This document shows, one piece after another, positions 45,894 through 58,444 of a DNA stretch of 64,000 bases. Position 1 is the stretch's first letter. Each line of letters starts with the position of its first letter. This DNA is from Codonopsis lanceolata. Its lineage: Eukaryota > Streptophyta > Magnoliopsida > Asterales > Campanulaceae. The position numbers and the translations under genes were made by a program. The notes beneath the pieces were generated by a model. The model had not been told where the DNA came from. It saw only the letters and a list, made by a program, of their open reading frames with translations, and did no database searches. Location: assembly GCA_013146195.2 (NCBI GenBank), contig CM028377.1, forward strand, positions 186,001 through 250,000. Reading direction: 5' to 3'.

Positions 45894-48573
45894 TTGGGGA
45901 TGAGCATCAACATATATATATATACATATATAAAAGGAGAAGAGCAAGTTTTGGAAAGTTCCCGCCAAAAGTGACTTTTCAAATTTAGAAACACTTCTAA
46001 TTTGTATATAAACCACTTTTTGCATTGACAATTGAAAATAGAAAATGTCATTATTATGGTTGGTTGGATAGATGATTCCAAACCTCTTCACATTCTTATT
46101 TAGTATATTAAAAAAATATGCATAGTAAAAATATAAGAGATAACAGAACCAATTTTCTTTTTTGTCAATTTCTTTGCATCAATATCCAGCCTAGGAAAAA
46201 TAAAGATGGAGTAAAAAAATGATTTTGAAAATAAATCATATACACACACTTTGAAGTTAAATTAATTCACAGACAATCAATTAATAATAATACCAAGATC
46301 TGACAATTTTTTCTCTATTTCATAATTACCAAAGTTATTATTGTAAAAAAAATCTATAAATTGAGAAAAGACCAATTTTTTGAGACAACTAGCTACATGA
46401 CAAAAAAAATTTAAACTCGATAATTTCTGATTTTTTTAGTTACTTATACATGTTAAAAAAATTAAGATATAAAAAAGTACTGATGATGAAATTAATCAAC
46501 ATTCAGATCGAATTTGCTTGTTAGTTGAACTAAATCACGAATTAAAATTAATAAACGAGTTTTGAAGTTAAACACAGTTTTTGAAATATTTTTGGAAATA
46601 TGAACATACCATCAAGTTTCCGGTAAGTCAGTAGTCATAGCTTCCGTTGTCGGACTTTCTTTAGGTGGTAACATTGGGGTTGGTTATCGCTGCAAAAAAT
46701 GCTTAAAAATTATTTTACAATGTGTGGTGAAACTAGGGTAAAAGTATTTTCTTTTCGTTTATATGCATCAACTAAAACAACGTTGTTTTATGAGTGTTTA
46801 TCGGGTTGTGGTCCATAAGTTTTTCATATCACGGCTTAAACCAAATTTTCCGATCTCTATCCATTGATCGTTTGAATTTTTGGTTCATTTTCTTTGACCC
46901 ATCTCCTACATTTTATTTTCTTTGGTTATATACTATTTTAATTATTTTTTCTTTATGTATGATTTTTAAATTGAACCATAATACTTGAATTATTTTGTAA
47001 AAATTACCAATTTTGAAAAGTGTAGTTTTTAAGGTTTTATGACAAAACATGTTAGTATATTACAAACAATTTGCTCTTTGTCTGATATTATATGCGCTAT
47101 CAATTTTTTTAACATTAATGTAACTTTTATTTATATATTTTTAATATCATTTTTCAATACGAGAAACACATCAGTGAATTTAAATTTTGTTGTGACTCCA
47201 GAGTAGAGAATGAGAGAAAGTGAACATCAATTCCATTGTTTAGAATTGGAATTGTGGGCTTCAATATAAATTTTATTGTTTATATCCAGAAAAAATATTA
47301 GAATTGGAATTGAACTGAAATTCTTAATATTTTTTTTCTATAAATTGATTTCTTTTTCTTCAAAGGTTTAACATTTTTAAATCTAAAGACTCTTGATTTT
47401 CATTAATTTTTTTATTTTTATTAATTTGCTTATACGTTTAGATTTTTAATTGAACTCTACATGAGAGCCACACAAAATAATCTTAATTTTAATGTTACAA
47501 AATTATGATATTCAATTCTACACATCGAACTCATAATCTTTATGTTGCAATCATTTGTGTATTTTATTAGCCGCACTAAAGTTTTAACTATTGTATTGAT
47601 ATGGATATAGGCTTCGTGTATCGCACGAGTGCTTTGATTATAATTTTCTATTATTAACTTTAATTTTTATTGTACAAAGTAAACTGTTTTGATCAAAGAT
47701 ATGTCACTTCGATATCAATTTAAAGATATGTTAAAAAAATTATTGTTTTTATTAACATAATTTTCTATAATTTGTTTCATATGCATATTGAAATCGTGAT
47801 TTTTCATGTAATTATTCGGTTATATGGTTATCATTAAAATTTTATATTGTTTCATTTATATCAATATTGAATCGTGCATTACATGGTTGTGTTGTAGTAT
47901 ATATAAAAACATAAGTGCATAATTTTTAGAAATTTCCCACCAGAACTCACTTTTCAAAAATGGATTCGCTTATGTTCTGTTTATGTCAAAAAAAAAATTT
48001 TGAATTTGAATTTGAGAAATGTCATTTAATTACATCACATCAATGAACAATACAAATTCTGAAATCTCAAACTGTGAGTTAAATTTGAACGATACATACT
48101 CGTGAATATTTCAATTGAATTACATATTCTGAAATCTCAAACTGTAAGTTAAATTGAAAGCTGAAACTCAAATAATGTTGTTTCGTAATATAGTCTATTC
48201 ACTTGAGTTATGCAATGATACGAGATTAATTGTTATAAGGCTGAAAAACCATATTTTAGAAGGTTGAGTTCTTTCAAATGACAATTCTTGTGGTACTCTT
48301 TTGATTCTAAAAATGTCACTGATACAATTTGATCCTATAATTTCTTTCAAATTTCAGATAAAACATTTTTTGTTGATTATGTCTTACGTAATGTCTATGA
48401 ATAAAAATCATGGTAAGTCATTGTCTAATATAAGACTCTATTTGAAAACATATTTTTGGTTATCATCAGTTGTATGTAGCTTTGTATAGAGTTACTATAT
48501 GATACTTATTGTTGCAATAGTCGTACATGTTGAACGAAAATTATTGTATATTAAAAGTATTCCAAAATTTATA
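45894..48573. other. Unassigned, AT-rich intergenic
   Basis: No gene with a recognisable domain; the frames at 45714-46091 lie partly in the MITE. The phrase TTCTGAAATCTCAAACTGT is repeated at 48057 and 48127. A small perfect hairpin TCGTG-TATCG-CACGA lies near 47614. Confidence 0.35.
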
Positions 48574-48831
48574 CTCCCTCCATCCCTAAATTATCGTCCT
48601 CCTTTCCTTTTTCGTCCGTCCCAAAATAATTGTCCAGTTTGAAACTTACATTTTTAGAACATCACTTTTACCTCTTTATCCTTACCTTTTCACTCTACTT
48701 TAATTATGAGTCACATACGCATGAGTTTTAAAAGAAACTACACATTAAATCAATATAAATAATCAAGTCAATTGTTTTTTCTTAAACTGTACGGCGGGTC
48801 AATCAAGACGATTATTAACGGACAGAGGGAG
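48574..48831 (-). mobile_element. Stowaway MITE, 258 bp
   Basis: Ends CTCCCTCCATCCCTAAATTA and its complement, flanked by TA on both sides (48572-48573, 48832-48833). Same family and same length as the copies at 49222 and 58445, in the opposite orientation. Confidence 0.9.
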
Positions 48832-49221
48832 TATTATTTTTTTCAAATTTATAGGATTTTCTATATTTAATTTTACTATTTATTATTTTTTGTTTATATT
48901 AAAAAAATTAATTACATATTATTCAATTTTAATTTAGTATATAATTTTATACACATATACAATCCGTGCAACACATGGGTGCATCACTAGTTTCTCTATC
49001 ATAGGCTGGCTCACGGGACCCTATTCCTCTGTTCATCTTTAAAAGTTGTAGAACTTGTGTCCCACGGAGGACGTGTCACGCTCACGCAGACTCCACTTTT
49101 ACTAATCTCATTAATTAATTTGTCTACTTTCTTTGCGGTAATTTTCATTATGGTTTTGAAGTATTTTATCCACTTGTGCTCTCTAGCTCCTTAATAAATG
49201 TGGTGGCTTTATTAATAAATA
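48832..49221. other. Unassigned; possible Helitron 3' end
   Basis: CCGTGCAACACATGGGTGCATCACTAG then T at about 48964-48991 looks like the hairpin plus CTAG end of a Helitron. Otherwise nothing seen. Confidence 0.3.
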
Positions 49222-49479
49222 CTTCCTCCGTCCCTAAATAATCGTCTGGGTTGACCCGACGCACAATTTAAGAAAAAGTAATTGACTTGATTATTTATAT
49301 TGGTTTAATGTGTAGTTTCCTTTAATGTCCATGTATATGTGACCCATAATTAAAGTAGAGTGAAAAAGTAAAGGTAAAATGGTAAAAGTGATGTTTTAAA
49401 AAGGTAAGTTTCAAAATGGACAATTATTTTGGGACGGACGAAAAAAGAAAGGAGGACGATAATTTAGGGACGGAGGAAG
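49222..49479 (+). mobile_element. Stowaway MITE, 258 bp
   Basis: Ends CTTCCTCCGTCCCTAAATAA and GGGACGGAGGAAG, flanked by TA (49220-49221, 49480-49481). Non-coding interior with GTTGACCCGAC and AGTAGAGTGAAAAAGTA-like words shared with the other copies. Confidence 0.9.
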
Positions 49480-49481
49480 TA

Positions 49482-50150
49482 ATATGTTACTATGAACAAA
49501 AATTTGTCAACAAGGAGGACTTCTAGTGTGCACGTTTGATGCGTAGAATTGCATCGGTTTTGTTTGTCATCATCGGTGGGTGGTGGTGGTTGCCAGAGGT
49601 GGAAATGGCCGCAGTGGATGGAGGCAGTTGATGTTGGTGGTATTAATTGATAAACTCAATGGTGGTGGTGGTATTAGTAAATAAATTCAAAGGACAACCA
49701 GTTAATATCTATAATTATCCGTTTTGTTAATGGATATTATTCATTAAAATCCATTAACTTAATTATGTATTAATGGATAACACTCTTTTATAATTGATAT
49801 AATAGATAATCCAATGGATTAGATAAATTTTTACCGCGGCTAATGATACCAATATTGGCAAGACGGATGGATCTATCCGTCTGGTGTTTAGTTTGGAAAT
49901 GATTTGGAGAAAGTTAATTTTACTACTTTGGGTAATTTCTTCCTTTCTTGGCGTGCGTATCTTCCTTTCTCTTTTCGTTTAGTGCTTTGTTGGTTCTTCT
50001 CACTTGTCTTAGTCAGTCTAGTCTTCTTTTTGAATGATGAAAGACAAAATCCACATGAGATGTTTGGTGCGTTCATTAAACATGTCTTCTTTTGTGCAAG
50101 GGAAAGGTTTCAATTTAAATCAGTGATGATTTCTTATGTACCAGTTGTTG

Positions 50151-50227
<77 letters not shown>

Positions 50228-51283
50228 TATCTTCTTTAGAGGCTAGAGCGATTATATAGCATTGATTCTGTGTCAGTTTAATCATGTGATTGTCTCTCTA
50301 ATATTCCTGTTTGATTCGTACTCTTTATTATTCAAACGTGTTTATTGTTATCGGTAAATCTTTTATATTTGTTTGACTTTGAAATAATTCCCTGTTAACA
50401 ATCAATGTGTTTTTTTTTTTTTTTTAAGAAATTGCTATTTTAAATCATCTGGTCAGATATTGTAGTTGAAATAATTCTATGTTTTCCCTATAATTTGTGG
50501 AAATTTTGTTTTTGCATAGTTGCATTCAGATAATTTGGTATGTATGAACTATGAACTTCAGCATTCCAACCAAATAGGAGTACATGCAGAATGACTAGCC
50601 ATTCTCTAGTGGTTTTTTTTTTAAAATGTGTTATCTATTCCTAAATATTGGTGATGTCTGAACGTACTGTACAAATAATTGAAAATATTTCCGTTTTTCA
50701 TATTCCAATCAAACCTAATTAAAAATATGGAAAATTGTTTATTTTACCAAATTTGAAATAAAATTTATGAAATTGTCAAATAATTTATACAAAATGTGAC
50801 AAAATTCGTTAAGTTGCTGTCAAACTTTGTTAACAACTCGCTGATGTGGCTATCCATGCAAGTAGCCACGCACGTGTTAACGTCATCGCTCTTTAACGAT
50901 TTGCAAACGACCGTTACGTAATTAGTGTCATCTACCTTTAAAATATAGTATATTTGTTAAATTAGTCTTATATAAAATACATGGTCAATTGTGTCACCTC
51001 CAATTAATACGTTGCTTAAAAAAATAATTTTCCCTTAAAAATACTCTTACTTTAAAATTAAACCGTTTAATACATATAAAAAACTTTAAATGTATTGTAA
51101 TTCATATATAAAACTTCAGTATATACAAAATTTTGATATAATTTCATTACTTCAATTATTCGATTTATGTTGCTTATCTTTCACAAATTAATCAAATATG
51201 CTATCTAATATGAAAATATTAATTTTGATGTCTAAGAAATACTTTTTGATATTGCTCATACTTTTTAAATACACACATGAGAG
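49482..51283. other. Unassigned, with AT microsatellite
   Basis: No supported gene. A GGTGGTGGTGG-rich patch at 49575-49680 resembles the minisatellite at 43528. A 73-base AT run lies at 50152-50224. The frame 49904-50239 depends on that run. Confidence 0.4.
50152..50224. repeat. (TA)n microsatellite
   Basis: About 36 uninterrupted TA dinucleotides. Confidence 0.97.
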
Positions 51284-52681
51284 CAAGGTTCTAAAAATCG
51301 TTAGGCGGCACACTAGCGTCTAACGCTTAGGGGACTAGTCGAGGCGTAATCAGGATCTAGGTGAGGCCTAGAATTAGGACATAATTACCATTTTTATTGA
51401 TAATTTAAATCAAAGATCAAACACATTAACCACAAATTTAATTTTTTTTATGTTTGCCATTTTATCAAACACTTGTCTATATTTGTAAAATGAACAAAAA
51501 TATACAAACCTACCATTAATCACAATTCTCAACAACCCCAAAGTAATAAACCGGCCAAGTTTAGAACTAAAAAATAAATATTACTCCACCTACCTACTGT
51601 CCTTACAACCCACAGTCAATGTTCTAAAAATCGTTAGATGGCACACTAGCGCCTAGCGCCTAGGGGACTAGTCGGGGCGTAATCGGGGCCTAGAATTAAG
51701 GCATAATTACTTTTTTTTTAATATATAATTAACATCAAAGATCAAACACATTGACTACAAATTTAATTTTTTTTTATATTTGTCATTTTATCAAACACTT
51801 GTCTATATTTGTAAAATGAACAAAAATATACAAACCTATCATTAATCTCAATTCTCAATAACCTCAAAGGAATAAACCGACCAAGTTTAAAACTAAAAAC
51901 AAAAAGATATTACTCAAGTTCCCCCCATTACTTCCCTCTCTGCCTCACCATTACCACTCAACCTTCCTTCTCGAATTCATCCCCCTTCCTTCTCCGATCA
52001 TCGTATGCCACAAAATCAAAGCTATAAAAATAAATTAAGGCCGGTGAGGTTTTGGTGTAGGCGCCGACTTGGTCGATTAGGCGGTGACTAAAAAGTCGCA
52101 GCGGTAGAGAGGGGCCTAGGCGGAGCTAGGCGGTGAGTTTTAGAACACTGCACACAATCTAATATATCCTCCCTAATCTCTTCTCATTCTAAATTCTGAG
52201 TCTCGAGACAGCCCACTTCTTCTTTATATTTTTTCTTCTTCTTTCTTCTATCTATCTAACAGATCGGCAACCCTTTTTTTTTCTTCCTTTCTTTTTTTTC
52301 TTCTCTCTCTCTCTCTCTCTGGCAGATTGACTCTCCTCATTTTTTCATCCTCCAATCTCTTTCATCTTAGATTTAACCCTTTAATCTATCCCCTCTCTCA
52401 TCCCACCGAATATCCACAAAATCAAACCCATTTTCTTTCTACCTCCCTCTCTGCCTCACCATTACCACTCTCCCTTCCTTCTCCAGTTCGCCCCCCTTCC
52501 TTCTCCGGTCACCGCATGCCAAAAACTTAAAGCTACAAAAATAAATTAAGGTCGGCGAGGTTTGGTGTAGGCGTCGACTTGGTGTTGATTAGGCGGTGAC
52601 TAAGAAAGTCGCGACCGTAAAGAGGGGCCTAGCGCATAGATGGGGTCTAGGCGAAACTAGGCGGGAAGTTTTAGAACAATG
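51284..52681. mobile_element. hAT-type element, outer copy
   Basis: Starts CAAGGTTCTAAAAATCG and ends TTTTAGAACAATG, imperfect inverted ends, with perfect 8-bp duplications CATGAGAG at 51276-51283 and 52682-52689. Subterminal parts carry repeated CTAGGCG/GCGCCTAG words. A second element of the same family is inserted at 51617. The interior is pyrimidine-rich with a CT run at about 52300-52320. No transposase. Confidence 0.85.
51617..52150. mobile_element. hAT-type element, nested copy
   Basis: Starts CAATGTTCTAAAAATCG and ends TTTTAGAACACTG; flanks CCCACAGT and CACACAAT agree at 6 of 8 positions. It shares with its host the AAACACTTGTCTATATTTG block and a CTCTGCCTCACCATTACC block. Confidence 0.75.
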
Positions 52682-52689
52682 CATGAGAG

Positions 52690-54585
52690 TATATATACTT
52701 AAATATGCTTTCATTTAATTAATAACTCATAGTTAGCTTTCTGATATATATATAAATTTGTAATAATATAAATATACCAGCTTTAATTTGAGAGCGCATA
52801 AAAGTGAAAACATTAATATATTTAAAACTAAAGATGAATATATGAAGATATCTATAAAAAAAAAATATGACGTATTTTTTTCATCGCAACTTTGAGAATT
52901 TTTTTTTATTAAACTTGCATGTTTTATTCAACAGAGTATAACACATGTCCCATATATTATTAATTATAACCTAAACACAACTTTTTATGATAATGAATAT
53001 AAAATATCATGTTCTTTTACGGTTAAAGAAGTTGAGAAGAAATTGTTAATAATAGATTACCCAGAGAAATCCGTAAAAATAATAATAATAAAATAGACCC
53101 AAGTTTTAATAGTTGGTTCATTCATAACCCTAGTAAAGTCCAACATGTTGTGATAGGAATGAACATAAACAAATAAGTTTTGACTAATGTAATAAAAATA
53201 CCAATTAGTGGTACAAAAGCTGGACGTTTCTAAGAGAACTGAGAGAGAGAGAGAGAGAGAAGGCTAGGATTTTCTTCTCACGATCAAGGAGAGGGAAAGA
53301 AGGAAGAGAATACCCACATCGAGTTGCAAATATCATTATCGACATGGATTAAGGCAAGTACTTAATTTCTGATATATATAAATATGTAATAATATAAATA
53401 TAACAACTTTAATTTGAGAACGTATAAAAGTGAAAACATAAATCTCTTCTCTCTATCTCTATTTGTAAAAGTTAAAGTTGTTTCTTACAAATTAATAAAG
53501 AGACAAAAATAATTTTTCACTAAATAAACCACCCACCAATTAATTAAAGACAAAACAAGTAAATTTACTGTAAAATTAAATACTTTAAAATAGAAGGTTG
53601 TAAAAAGGAAAGAAAAAAATACTAGTGCAATTTAACTATTATAAATGAACTTAAATAAAAATGGATCAATTTTGTAATTTTTTTAAAATTTATGTTCAAA
53701 TTGCTAAAACAACACTTATTTTGAAATATATGCAATAACATTTAGTTACTGCAAATATGAGGTAATGATCTCAAATAATTTAATGGCTAATAATTAAACC
53801 AATAAGAGAAAGACCTTCATCAACGGAATGAATTTATAGTATTTGAATTAAAAGATTTGAATTTGACAACTTACAAGTTAAATCAAAATGACATGAATAA
53901 CGATCTTGTCTTGTAACCCTGTAGACGTATAGGAAAAGGATCAATACATGATAGCTCTTAAAAGGTACTAGTACTCTTGTCCGTATCGATGACACGGCGC
54001 CAGTTTATGAATTTTTTAATAAATGAAGCAGATAATGTGAAAATGAATTAATATTTACTTATAATTTGTCTAAGTTAATTATGATAACAGTTAAAAAGAA
54101 AAAAAAAATATTTCAAATTACAAAACTTACGATTTAAAAATAAAATTTATTTGTATACGAAATTGTAGGCCGGAAAAAAATTAAATTGATTAAGTTAATT
54201 ACAATAACAATTAAAAAGAAAAAAATTAAAATAGAAATATTCAAAACTTAGACATAAATTAAATTGGGATTCAGTTTCAAAAAATAAATTAATTAAGTTA
54301 ATTACGATAACAGTTAAAACGAAAAAAAACAAATATTTCAAATTACAAAACTTACGATTTTTTTTTTGCATAAAATTGATTAATTAATTAAAATATCGAA
54401 AAGAAAAGAGACGTGGGTTTGGTGGATGAAGGATTAGCGGCTACCAACCGTGAATAGTGGGGGGAGTTAGAGAGAGAGAGAGGGGGGGTAGTTGCTCAAC
54501 CGCCGTTTACACATGTGAACTCGAAGAGTGATAATGACCATATGATCTCGGTAAGGGAATCAATCTCAGCCCCTAAATAGCTTTA
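52690..54585. other. Unassigned, AT-rich, with tandem repeats
   Basis: No gene. A GA run lies at 53241-53260. At 54069-54365 the phrase TAAGTTAATTACGATAACAG with a following TTTCAAATTACAAAACTTACG recurs about three times, a worn tandem repeat of roughly 100-125 bp. Confidence 0.4.
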
Positions 54586-54835
54586 GTGCTTGTTTGGTGG
54601 AGCGTTTTGCTCAAAACGCTGGTAAAAAACGCAGCGTTTTCTCTTTAAAAGTGTTTCAATGCAGCGTTTTAAAAATATGCTACGTTTTCAACTAGTTTGT
54701 TTATGAAAAATAGCGTTTTGAAATAGTTTATCAAACGCGTTTACAAAAATAAAACTACGTTTTGAAAATGCTGCGTTTTGAAAACGCTGCGTTTTGAAAA
54801 AGTTGTGTTTTCAAAACGCTGCACCAAACGAGCCC
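54586..54835. mobile_element. Tourist-like (PIF/Harbinger) MITE, 250 bp
   Basis: Ends GTGCTTGTTTGGTGGAGCG and, on the other strand, GGGCTCGTTTGGTGCAGCG, with TTA flanks at 54583-54585 and 54836-54838. Interior is made of repeated CGTTTTGAAAA and AAAACGC words and can fold on itself. Confidence 0.85.
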
Positions 54836-54994
54836 TTAGTCAATTGCACATATACGACTATGAGCTATATTGTACTATAGATAGAAAAATATTGAAGTTA
54901 ACTCGTTTTGCTTGTTATGTAACAAAAAAGCAAATTAATCTCGAACAACAATATCAAGTTCTTTTATAGAATTTTAATCAACATTAAAAAAATA

Positions 54995-55362
54995 GGAAAA
55001 TTATTCAAATAATCATTTATTCGTAAGTAACCGATTTGATCAAACATATTACAATATCTCAAATATGATTAATGTACTCAAATGTGAATGTACTTATTAC
55101 TTAATGTGGACTAACTGTGAATTTTATGAGGGTAATTCTTGTATATCTCCATAAAAATATAAAGAAAATTTTAAAATGAAAATGAAGGAAACAATTGGGG
55201 AAATAAAATTTACTGAAAGGACAAAAATACCCACATAAAGTCCCCCATTAGTGTTAACGGCAAGGACCACATTACTCACCCAATTACTGAATACATTGGT
55301 CATATTTGAGATATTGTGATGTAGTTGGTCAAATCGGTTACCGGTCATTTGAATAATTTTAC
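54995..55362. mobile_element. MITE with about 75-bp inverted ends
   Basis: The left arm (from GGAAAATTATTCAAAT through AACCGATTTGA and ATATCTCAAATATGA) is repeated inverted at the right (to TTTGAATAATTTTACC). Flanks are A-rich, so a 9-bp duplication is possible but not provable. The minus-strand frame 55124-55399 lies across it and is not considered a gene. Confidence 0.7.
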
Positions 55363-55548
55363 CAAAAAAAATTAATGATCCTTGGAACTTTGCCATCACA
55401 GTCTGGTAGTTTTAATCGAAAACAAAATCTTTTCTATATGGGTTTTTACAATCCAAAATGAATTTAATTTCTTATGTTATGAATCTGAAGACTAGATCAA
55501 AATATATGAAACCAAATGTGAATGAAAATTACCTTAAAACCAGGTGGC

Positions 55549-55860
55549 CTTGGAAGAAAGAAACATTTTCCAGAATGATGATCCCCAGAAGAGGGAATTA
55601 ATTTGCGGAATCTCCAAATCTAATGAAGAGCTAGCTGTAACATGAAATATAATTAAACAACGAAGATGAATTTAAAAAAAGCAGCAAGAAACATCTTAGA
55701 ACCATGATTTATTTATAATCCTTAAAAATAGAAATTTACCTTATTGTGTGTGTGTTCTTGAGATCAGGATTGAAAATAGGGTAAATAGGCGGCGGAGATG
55801 GAGAGGCAAATCTGGGGATGGATTTTGGGTTCCTGCCAGTGCTATGAATTTATAGATTCG
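55549..55860 (-). other. Possible transcript 5' end with two exons
   Basis: On the minus strand a TATAAATT box (about 55848) precedes a C-rich leader with CCATCTCCGCCGCC. It ends in AATAAG and a donor GTAAAT (about 55739). An acceptor TTACAG (about 55635) opens a second exon that ends in TTTTAAG and a donor GTAATT (about 55553). The only frame opens MFLSSKATWF and then stops. This looks like the 5' leader of a gene or a non-coding RNA; no protein-coding exon follows leftward, where a MITE and AT-rich DNA lie. Confidence 0.3.
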
Positions 55861-57232
55861 AATTTAAGGTTGGACAAACTTTCTAACGCTCCTTGCTATT
55901 TGCGAAGCTCTAAAACCCTAGGCGCCGTTTGTGTTTTTTTGTGTGTTTCTCTAGTTTGAAAATTTTCTTTTTAGGACACGTTTTTACAACTTTACTCTTT
56001 CTTTTTCTTCATACTTTAATATTTTTCCTCACTTTGATCACTATACTTGATTTGTAAAATCAATAAGGTCGCAATGAGTCATTTATATTAATTAAGTTGG
56101 ATTGAAATAATCAAAAAGACATAAATACCCATTTTCTTTGACATATAAACTATAAAGACTTGGTATATGTAAAGTCAATAAGGTCAAAAGCGTCTTTAGC
56201 TCAAACCATATACTATTCTAGTTCTCGAGAGTTTAAAGAGAGATGGTCTAGTTGTGATACCACCAAATTCTTCTTTTTCTTTGTCCACATAGAAAAGTAA
56301 AATATAATTTTCTAAAATAAAATAAAAAAAGAACAACCGAAGCTTTGTGCGTGTATGTGTGCGCGCGCGCAAGTAGCATGCTCGAAATCAACATTTACAT
56401 ATGTTTGTGTTTGTGTGTGTGCTATGCTAATTTTATGGTACTACGGGCGGATTGTGAACTTGATCATGGGTTTAGGGCTGAGGCAAGTTACAATATTACT
56501 CCCCGCCCCCCACCTATGTTTTTAGAAATGACCATTAACGCCCTACCTGAAACATAACATACTAAATTGTAACGACATAAACAAAAAAAATCATGAGCTA
56601 TACTTTCACGTACTTTGTACCTCTCATGCGGAATGTCTATCTCAAGAGATACACATGGAAAACATATAAGTCAAAAAGACGAGTGGTGGAACTAACCCGA
56701 TATATTTAATTCCAACTTCTGTTATGACCGTAAATTTGGAATCAATTCAAAATTTTGGGGCATAATTAGGAATAGCTACAATTTGGCGGCGAGCGAGTAA
56801 TTAAGTAGATGAAACTACTGCAAAAACATATTAACATTGTACTTTACAACACTCTTAGCATTCATTCGCAACTAATCCAAACTTCAACATTCAACTTAAA
56901 TAATCCATTTCAAAGATAGGGTAAAATTTCTAGTTTAAGAACCAATTAAAACATCAATGATTGGCATTACTATAGTCTGTCAAACCTTTTTGTGCAAACT
57001 CATTATAAATGAGAGAGGAGTAGTTTAAGATTGCTAAGATCAGGGTTATATATGAAGACAAGTTAATAGAGAAGTCAAAACGACTAGGAAATAGGGAGTG
57101 TAAAAGAGAAAGAGATAAAATACACTGGCGTCCTTAGTCGAAACCATCTATATTATAATTCAGTTCAGGATTTAACTGGCAGCCCTGATCAAATTGTGCT
57201 AAACACAACTGACGATCCGGATTAATTAATAA
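55861..57232. other. Unassigned
   Basis: No gene. The stretch 56210-56302 (CTCGAGAGT, GATGGTCTAG, CACCAAATTCTTCTTTTTCTTT) is repeated at 58345-58443 beyond the solo LTR. A GTGTGTGCGCGCGCGC run lies near 56355. Confidence 0.4.
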
Positions 57233-57237
57233 GTATG

Positions 57238-58164
57238 TGTAAGGGTAAATTAGGCATTGCCTAATTTATCTTGTTTTTCACTCTCTTGGTCAAAATAGGA
57301 TCTTAATTGGTATTATTGTGATAGGATTTAATTAGGATTCCCTTATTAGATTTAGGTGATATTTTTTAGGTAACTAAATCTTTGCATATGTATTTAGTCA
57401 TTAATAATATCAAATTAGGAAACATAATCTTGCATAAATTTCTGTTTAATATCTTTCCTAGTAGGTGTGTTTGGATTGCCGTGTACTTGCAGGATTCCTT
57501 GCAAGTCTTGGTTTGCAAGTTTTCGCTGCCTATATTAAGAGAAGAGGTCGAGCTGTTGAAGTGGTACCGAGAGAGCCTTGAATCAGAGAGCTTTGTGTAT
57601 ACTGAAAGAGTCGAGATTCAGAAAGCAGTAGTAAGAGAGATTAAATCCAGAAGTCTTGTGTGTTGAAATTGTGAGAAGAATTCAACATCTCATACACGAA
57701 GACCATTACGCATACTGGCTGGCTGGCTGTGTAAAGCTTCAGGAACACAGCCTTGTGTTTCCTGAAGTATTGTGTTGTGCTTTCAGTCGGTGTGATTGTT
57801 TTGGAAGCTATTCTTTCTTTCTTCCCACGTTTGTTCTAGTAGTTTATGTGGGTTTTGTGATTCTCCAAGATTCTATATCTTGTGAGAATTTTGTGTTTAT
57901 TATTAAGTTCCAAAAACAGTGTTGATCTTAATAAAGTTTGTTGCCTTGAGGCTTGATCTACAAGTTTAATACTTGTAGATTGTTTTTTGTGTGATTTTCT
58001 GGCTTTCTAAGTCAGTTTGATTTTATATCTTAAAACAAAACTTCCGCTGCTATTTTCTGTGATACACTTTCAGTTCACATTGTTATTGTCATTGTTGCAA
58101 CATTCACTGCAACATTGACAGTAACATCGTTCATATAAAGAATCCGTGTTCTCACGTTCTTTCA
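57238..58164 (+). mobile_element. Solo Copia LTR, 927 bp
   Basis: Starts TGTAAGGGTAAATTAGGC and ends CACGTTCTTTCA with perfect 5-bp duplications GTATG at 57233-57237 and 58165-58169. It is a relative of the LTRs at 1317 and 6224: same ends, TTGGTCAAAATAGGAT near the start, the TCTACAAG/CTTGTAGA stem-loop (about 57958) and an AATAAA at 57930 just before that stem-loop. Frames inside it (57382-57925) are not host genes. No internal region remains. Confidence 0.9.
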
Positions 58165-58444
58165 GTATGTGAGTTATTTGAACCTTTCAGTTATTAGTTA
58201 TGTTTGAATTACCTCTCTACAATTACATATAAAACCTTTAGTTGTGGGTTTTGTTTGAATTACTCAATCTGTTATTGATTTTGTTTATCCTGACCATTTA
58301 TTGAACTGATCTCATACCAATATCGTGTCATAACGTATACTTAGTATACTACTATTTCTTGCTCTCGAGAGTGTAAAGAGAAATGGTCTAGCTGTGATAC
58401 TACACCAAATTCTTCTTTTTCTTTATGCAAATAGAAAAGTACTA

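Noticed and set aside
57382..57925. Frames of 94 and 89 codons
   Set aside because: Both lie wholly inside the 927-bp solo Copia LTR with perfect flanks.
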